Below the pieces are notes generated by a model. That model saw only the letters and a list, made by a program, of their open reading frames with translations, was not told the origin of the DNA and searched no databases. Made by a program: the position numbers and the translations under genes. A stretch of 64,000 nucleotides of DNA from positions 1,363,501 to 1,427,500 of the forward strand of contig NZ_CP115484.1 in the NCBI RefSeq assembly GCF_027627475.1, written 5' to 3'. Shown here in pieces: positions 60,656-64,000 of the stretch. This stretch comes from Paenibacillus sp. SYP-B4298 (GTDB lineage: Bacteria; Bacillota; Bacilli; Paenibacillales; Paenibacillaceae). Within the stretch, counting starts at the first letter, position 1, and each line of letters begins with the position of its first letter.

Positions 60656-61207
60656 ATGAAAAAATTTGGAATCCTCGCAACGTCCATTGCTGTGTTGATT
60701 CTATTGTTTGTGCTATGGAACCAAAATCAGATCAGTCTGCTGACTTCCGGCCAGCAAGCGGAGGCTCAGCCGAAGCCGGGCTATGCAGCTCCGGTTATTG
60801 AGCTTCCGGGTCTGGATGAGCAGACCTATACGGCAGGTGGGTCGCATCCTAAGCTGTTGATGGTCAATTTCTGGGCCTCATGGTGTGGACCGTGTGAGCT
60901 GGAGGCTCCCGATCTGGTCGCCTTGTATGAGAAATACGGGGATAAGCTGGAGCTGTACGGGGTGAACGCCACGTTCTATGATAAGGAACGGCAAGCAAGG
61001 CAATTCGTCACGGACTTTAATCTGAACTTCCCTATTCTGATGGATCGCGAGGGAGAGGCAACCAAGCTATATAAGGTTTCCACCTTTCCGACAACCTTGC
61101 TGATTGACAGAGATGGCACCGTCAAGGAGCGAGTCGTCGGGGTCATCACGCGCGAGCAATGGGAGAAGCGAATCGAAGCGCTGCTGCAGGACGAAGCGGG
61201 CTCCTAA
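60656..61207 (+). CDS. TlpA/ResA-like membrane-anchored thiol-disulfide oxidoreductase
   Basis: A 183-residue extracytoplasmic thioredoxin-fold protein. Residues 4-21 are a membrane anchor. The active site WASWCGPCE contains Cys77 and Cys80, followed by the cis-proline region TFPTTLLIDRDG. Relatives reduce apocytochrome c (ResA) or act in sporulation (StoA); no ccdA or res genes are adjacent, so the partner is unknown. AAAGGAGAGAGTTCACG precedes the ATG. Confidence 0.93.
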   Translation: MKKFGILATSIAVLILLFVLWNQNQISLLTSGQQAEAQPKPGYAAPVIELPGLDEQTYTAGGSHPKLLMVNFWASWCGPCELEAPDLVALYEKYGDKLELYGVNATFYDKERQARQFVTDFNLNFPILMDREGEATKLYKVSTFPTTLLIDRDGTVKERVVGVITREQWEKRIEALLQDEAGS

Positions 61208-61211
61208 AAAT

Positions 61212-61254
61212 AAATGACGCACGAACGGGCAACCCCGTTGTGCGTCATTTTATT
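61212..61254. terminator. Bidirectional terminator between the TlpA-like gene and cimA
   Basis: AAATGACGCAC at 61212-61222 pairs with GTGCGTCATTT at 61240-61250; AACGGG/CCCGTT extends it. TATTTT follows on the plus strand and TATTTTTAG on the minus strand. Confidence 0.85.
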
Positions 61255-61271
61255 TTGGCTTGTCATCTCGG

Positions 61272-62885
61272 TTAGTGATTGACCAGTCCAAGCTGCTCCC
61301 GATGCTCAGGGTCATTGCTTGCTACCTTGGCGCTGTTCAGCAGCGCATAGCGTATGCTATCGACAAGCGCCTGCCAGCTAGCTTCGACAATGTTGCTCGA
61401 TACACCGACAGTGCTCCAGGTGTTGTTAAAGTCTGTGGACTCGATCAGCACCCGCACCTTGGCAGAGGTCGCATCATTCTCGTCGATCACCCGAACCTTG
61501 TAATCAGACAGATGCACATTCATGATGCTCGGATAGAACCGAACCAGCGCCTTGCGCAAGGCATTGTCCAGCGCATTCACCGGGCCGTTCCCCTCTGCCG
61601 CGGTGTAGACGGTCTCGCCATCAACATTAATCTTAACGATGGCTTCAGAGAGTAGCTGTCCATTGCCTTTCTCGACAAGCAGCTTGATGGACTCTGTTGT
61701 GAAGACCTTCTTGCCTTCTCCGAAAGCCTCGCGCAGCAGCAGCTCCAAGGAGGCATCAGCGCCTTCAAACTGATAGCCTTGATGCTCAAGCTCCTTGATC
61801 TGGTCGATAATATCCTTCGTCTTCTCATTATTGGCGTGAATGTCGAGTCCAAGCTCCTGCGCCTTGGAGATAATATTGCTCTGTCCAGCCAACTCGGATA
61901 CAAGAATACGCTGCTTGTTGCCGACCAGCTCCGGAGCAATATGCTCATAGGTTTTGGAATCCTTCATAATCGCCGATACATGGATGCCGCCCTTGTGGGC
62001 AAAGGCAGCATTGCCGACATAGGCTTGGTTAACCGGCATATGGACATTGGCAATCTCGCTAATATAACGGGCGACATTGGTCAATTGGCCAAGCTGCTCT
62101 GCACGAATGCAGTCATAGTTCATCTTCAACTGCAGATTGGGGATGATGGAGCACAGGTTGGCATTGCCACAGCGTTCACCGTATCCATTAATCGTCCCTT
62201 GCACTTGAGTAGCACCAGCGTTAACGGCTGCCAGTGAATTGGCAACAGCCAACTCGCAGTCGTTATGCGTATGAATGCCGATCGGGGCACCCAGCTCTTC
62301 ACGAACACGGGAGACGATCTCATGCACCTCGCTCGGCAGCGTGCCTCCGTTCGTATCACACAGCACGATCCAGTCAGCCCCTGCCTCATGAGCGCTGCGC
62401 AGCGCAGCCAGCGCATACTCCGGGTTATGCTTGTACCCGTCAAAGAAATGCTCTGCGTCGTAGATGGCTTCCAATCCGCTGCGCTTCAAGAAGGCGAACG
62501 AATCGGCAATCATCGCCAGATTCTCCTCCAATGTCGTCTGCAGGGCGGTATGAACATGGAAGTCCCATGACTTGCCGACCAGAGTGGCGGCGGGAACGCC
62601 GGACTCTACGATGCGCAACAGGCTGCTGTCATGCTCGGCCACACTGTTCTTGCGTCGTGTACTGCCAAAGGCGGTAATCTTTGCGTTTAGCTTCAGCGAT
62701 TGCACCCGTTTGAAAAACTCAATATCCTTGCTGTTGCTTCCCGGGTTGCCTCCCTCAATGTAATGAACGCCAAGCGAGTCGAGCTTCTGGGCAATCTTCA
62801 GCTTGTCGTCTGCTGACAGGCTGATCCCTTCGCCCTGCGTGCCGTCGCGCAGCGTCGTATCAAAAATGGAGATTTGTCGTGTCAT
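61272..62885 (-). CDS. cimA: (R)-citramalate synthase
   Basis: A 537-residue enzyme condensing pyruvate and acetyl-CoA to citramalate, a route to 2-ketobutyrate and isoleucine. The catalytic domain begins SIFDTTLRDGTQGEG and includes GIHTHNDCELAVANSLAAVN (metal-binding histidines) and GTINGYGERCGNANL; the C-terminal half carries the regulatory LeuA dimer domain (VRVIDENDATSAKVRVLIES). The subgroup is related to LeuA but the length and the FDTTLRDGTQGEG signature fit CimA. The ATG at 62885 is chosen by homology; AGGAAAGGAAG lies upstream. Confidence 0.92.
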   Translation of the reverse strand: MTRQISIFDTTLRDGTQGEGISLSADDKLKIAQKLDSLGVHYIEGGNPGSNSKDIEFFKRVQSLKLNAKITAFGSTRRKNSVAEHDSSLLRIVESGVPAATLVGKSWDFHVHTALQTTLEENLAMIADSFAFLKRSGLEAIYDAEHFFDGYKHNPEYALAALRSAHEAGADWIVLCDTNGGTLPSEVHEIVSRVREELGAPIGIHTHNDCELAVANSLAAVNAGATQVQGTINGYGERCGNANLCSIIPNLQLKMNYDCIRAEQLGQLTNVARYISEIANVHMPVNQAYVGNAAFAHKGGIHVSAIMKDSKTYEHIAPELVGNKQRILVSELAGQSNIISKAQELGLDIHANNEKTKDIIDQIKELEHQGYQFEGADASLELLLREAFGEGKKVFTTESIKLLVEKGNGQLLSEAIVKINVDGETVYTAAEGNGPVNALDNALRKALVRFYPSIMNVHLSDYKVRVIDENDATSAKVRVLIESTDFNNTWSTVGVSSNIVEASWQALVDSIRYALLNSAKVASNDPEHREQLGLVNH

Positions 62886-63030
62886 TCGGGACGCTTCCTT
62901 TCCTAAATACAATAGTTCATTCATTGACCTGGTTAATGAATCGTTACGAAGTCATAATTTCTAATTATAGCATGGGCTCTGTTCATATGGGTAGTCCAAG
63001 AATTCAGAGTGACCTAATTTTTAGATCAAA

Positions 63031-63074
63031 AAACCTCGCCTGATGTCCGCTGGAGTGGGGGACAGGCGAGGTTT
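63031..63074 (-). terminator. Terminator of the GntR gene
   Basis: AAACCTCGCCTG at 63031-63042 pairs perfectly with CAGGCGAGGTTT at 63063-63074 (12 bp). On the minus strand the stem is followed by TTTGATC, so together with the stem it gives a T-rich end, placed directly after the GntR gene. Confidence 0.85.
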
Positions 63075-63084
63075 AAGTCAATAT

Positions 63085-63729
63085 TTAGAGCATCTCTGTA
63101 TCAATAATCCTCCAATGGTATTTCAGCAGTGCCTCCAGGCTGCCCTTATCCTGAGCCTTGAAGTATTCGACGATCTTGAAATGCTCTCCGTTAACCTGTT
63201 TCAACACGAGCGCCAGCTTGTTGTGATCGCTGCTCAGATAGGATTGGCGAATAAAGCTGTTCTTGAGCGAGCCCATCAGCTCGATGAGATGCGGGTTGTC
63301 GCATTTGCGAATGTAGATTTCATGGAAGTCATATTGATCTTTATGATAATGGGAGAAATCGAATTGGCTAATATCCTGGTCAATCTTGTGGCATAGAGCC
63401 TCCATATCTGCAATATCCCTCTCTGTCAGGCGATCGGCTGCAAGCGTCGCGGCCAAGGCATCCAGAGAGCCGATAATCTGCGAGACATTCAATTTCTCCT
63501 TGGTGTCAAACGGCTTGACGATAAAGCCGCGGCGGGGAATATAGTCGAGCAGGTTGTCGGAGGTTAGCTGAAACAGCGCCTCGCGGGTGGGTGTCCGGCT
63601 AATGTCCAGTCTTTTGCAAATTTCGGCTTCATTGATTTTTTGGTTGGGAAGCAACGTTCCATCCTGGATTTTCTGAGCAATATAGTCGTATACATGATCC
63701 TTTAACGATTGGTATTTTGGCGCTTGCAT
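63085..63729 (-). CDS. GntR-family regulator with FCD domain
   Basis: A 214-residue regulator. The winged helix is residues 5-70 (IQDGTLLPNQKINEAEICKR, LDISRTPTREALFQLTSDNL), followed by the helical FCD ligand domain, which has metal-binding His/Asp candidates (KDQYDFHEIYI and NGEHFKIVEY). Relatives sense organic acids or sugar acids. ATG at 63729 follows GAAAGGGGAATCCGGC. The intergenic inverted repeat at 63851-63887 could be its operator. Its divergent partner probably lies beyond the window. Confidence 0.9.
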   Translation of the reverse strand: MQAPKYQSLKDHVYDYIAQKIQDGTLLPNQKINEAEICKRLDISRTPTREALFQLTSDNLLDYIPRRGFIVKPFDTKEKLNVSQIIGSLDALAATLAADRLTERDIADMEALCHKIDQDISQFDFSHYHKDQYDFHEIYIRKCDNPHLIELMGSLKNSFIRQSYLSSDHNKLALVLKQVNGEHFKIVEYFKAQDKGSLEALLKYHWRIIDTEML

Positions 63730-63850
63730 GCCGGATTCCCCTTTCATTCGTGCTTGAAGACGGTACAATAGCAACATCATTAACGAAGCGGCAGCATCCT
63801 GGGCGGCGGCTTCGGATCAGTTAATAGAAAGCGCGTCCATAGGAAACATC

Positions 63851-63887
63851 AGTTTACATTGACGCTCTTCGCCTCGTAGTGTAAACT
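63851..63887 (+). promoter_or_regulatory. Promoter with 8-bp inverted repeat at the right edge
   Basis: TTGACG (63859-63864) and TAAACT (63882-63887) are 17 bases apart and would drive rightward transcription out of the window. AGTTTACA (63851-63858) and TGTAAACT (63880-63887) form a perfect 8-bp inverted repeat across the promoter, a possible operator. Confidence 0.4.
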
Positions 63888-64000
63888 TTGTGGTGCAAGT
63901 GCGGACGGTATGCCTGAACAAGTAGTCGTCAGAACCATAAATGCACGCGATTGCCCCTACTCTGTTATTTCTCAAATGGATAACAATTGCCGTCAAGGAC

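Noticed and set aside
1-64000. CRISPR array, rRNA or tRNA genes
   Set aside because: No regularly spaced direct repeats, no rRNA-like blocks and no tRNA cloverleaf with T-arm GGTTCRA pattern were noticed when reading both strands.

Overview
The window looks like a chromosomal segment of an endospore-forming, moderately GC-rich Firmicute, most probably a Paenibacillus or close relative. The evidence is the gene set: a YjcZ-type sporulation miniprotein, a YtpB sesquarterpene synthase, YtxG/YtxH, YkvA, YuzB, YugP, YesL and YitT families, a GltC-like regulator, the hemE-hemH-hemY order of Gram-positive coproporphyrin-dependent heme synthesis, strong AGGAGG-type ribosome sites and several TTG/GTG starts. 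Species assignment is inference. I see no rRNA, tRNA, CRISPR, complete transposase or prophage.

Layout. 1-4.9 kb: an unassigned left edge, a LysR regulator, a catalase-like peroxidase, a response regulator with a bacterial transcriptional activation domain behind a long structured leader, a VOC protein and a GNAT acetyltransferase. 4.9-17.4 kb: carbohydrate region with a ROK regulator and operator palindromes, two Gfo/Idh/MocA dehydrogenases, an AraC regulator divergent from a sugar isomerase, an esterase and a GH95 fucosidase, with prs and fabV interspersed. 17.4-26.3 kb: small proteins (pentapeptide-like, YjcZ, holin, CuA cupredoxin, Dabb, YutE-like, SufR-like, YtxG/YtxH, MurI, a LysM-M14 peptidase, YkvA, a cysteine-poor IscA relative, DUF1450) and three copies of a terminal-inverted-repeat element.

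26.3-38.6 kb: rRNA methyltransferase, O-methyltransferase, MFS exporter, heme operon hemE-hemH-hemY, CapA-like protein, glycerophosphodiesterase, GAF-HD-GYP phosphodiesterase, DUF92 membrane protein, TetR regulator. 38.7-50 kb: PepF, small proteins, cold shock protein, MFS, YtpB with a small upstream partner, 6-phosphofructokinase, YitT, and a DEAD-box helicase with a 320-nt leader. 50-64 kb: YesL, 6S RNA, Tpx, rhomboid protease, GltC-like regulator, YugP, MerR, an amt-DUF294-exonuclease operon with a GlnR/TnrA-like box, MFS, TlpA-like thioredoxin, citramalate synthase and a GntR regulator.

The points I find most worth following are the dispersed repeat family near 17.6, 21.7 and 25.5 kb; the uncharacterised leader at 2389-2623; the amt operon that pairs an ammonium transporter with a GlnD-like nucleotidyltransferase; and the IscA-fold protein in which histidines stand where the metal-ligand cysteines normally are. 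I found no clear multi-gene system that is wholly undescribed.
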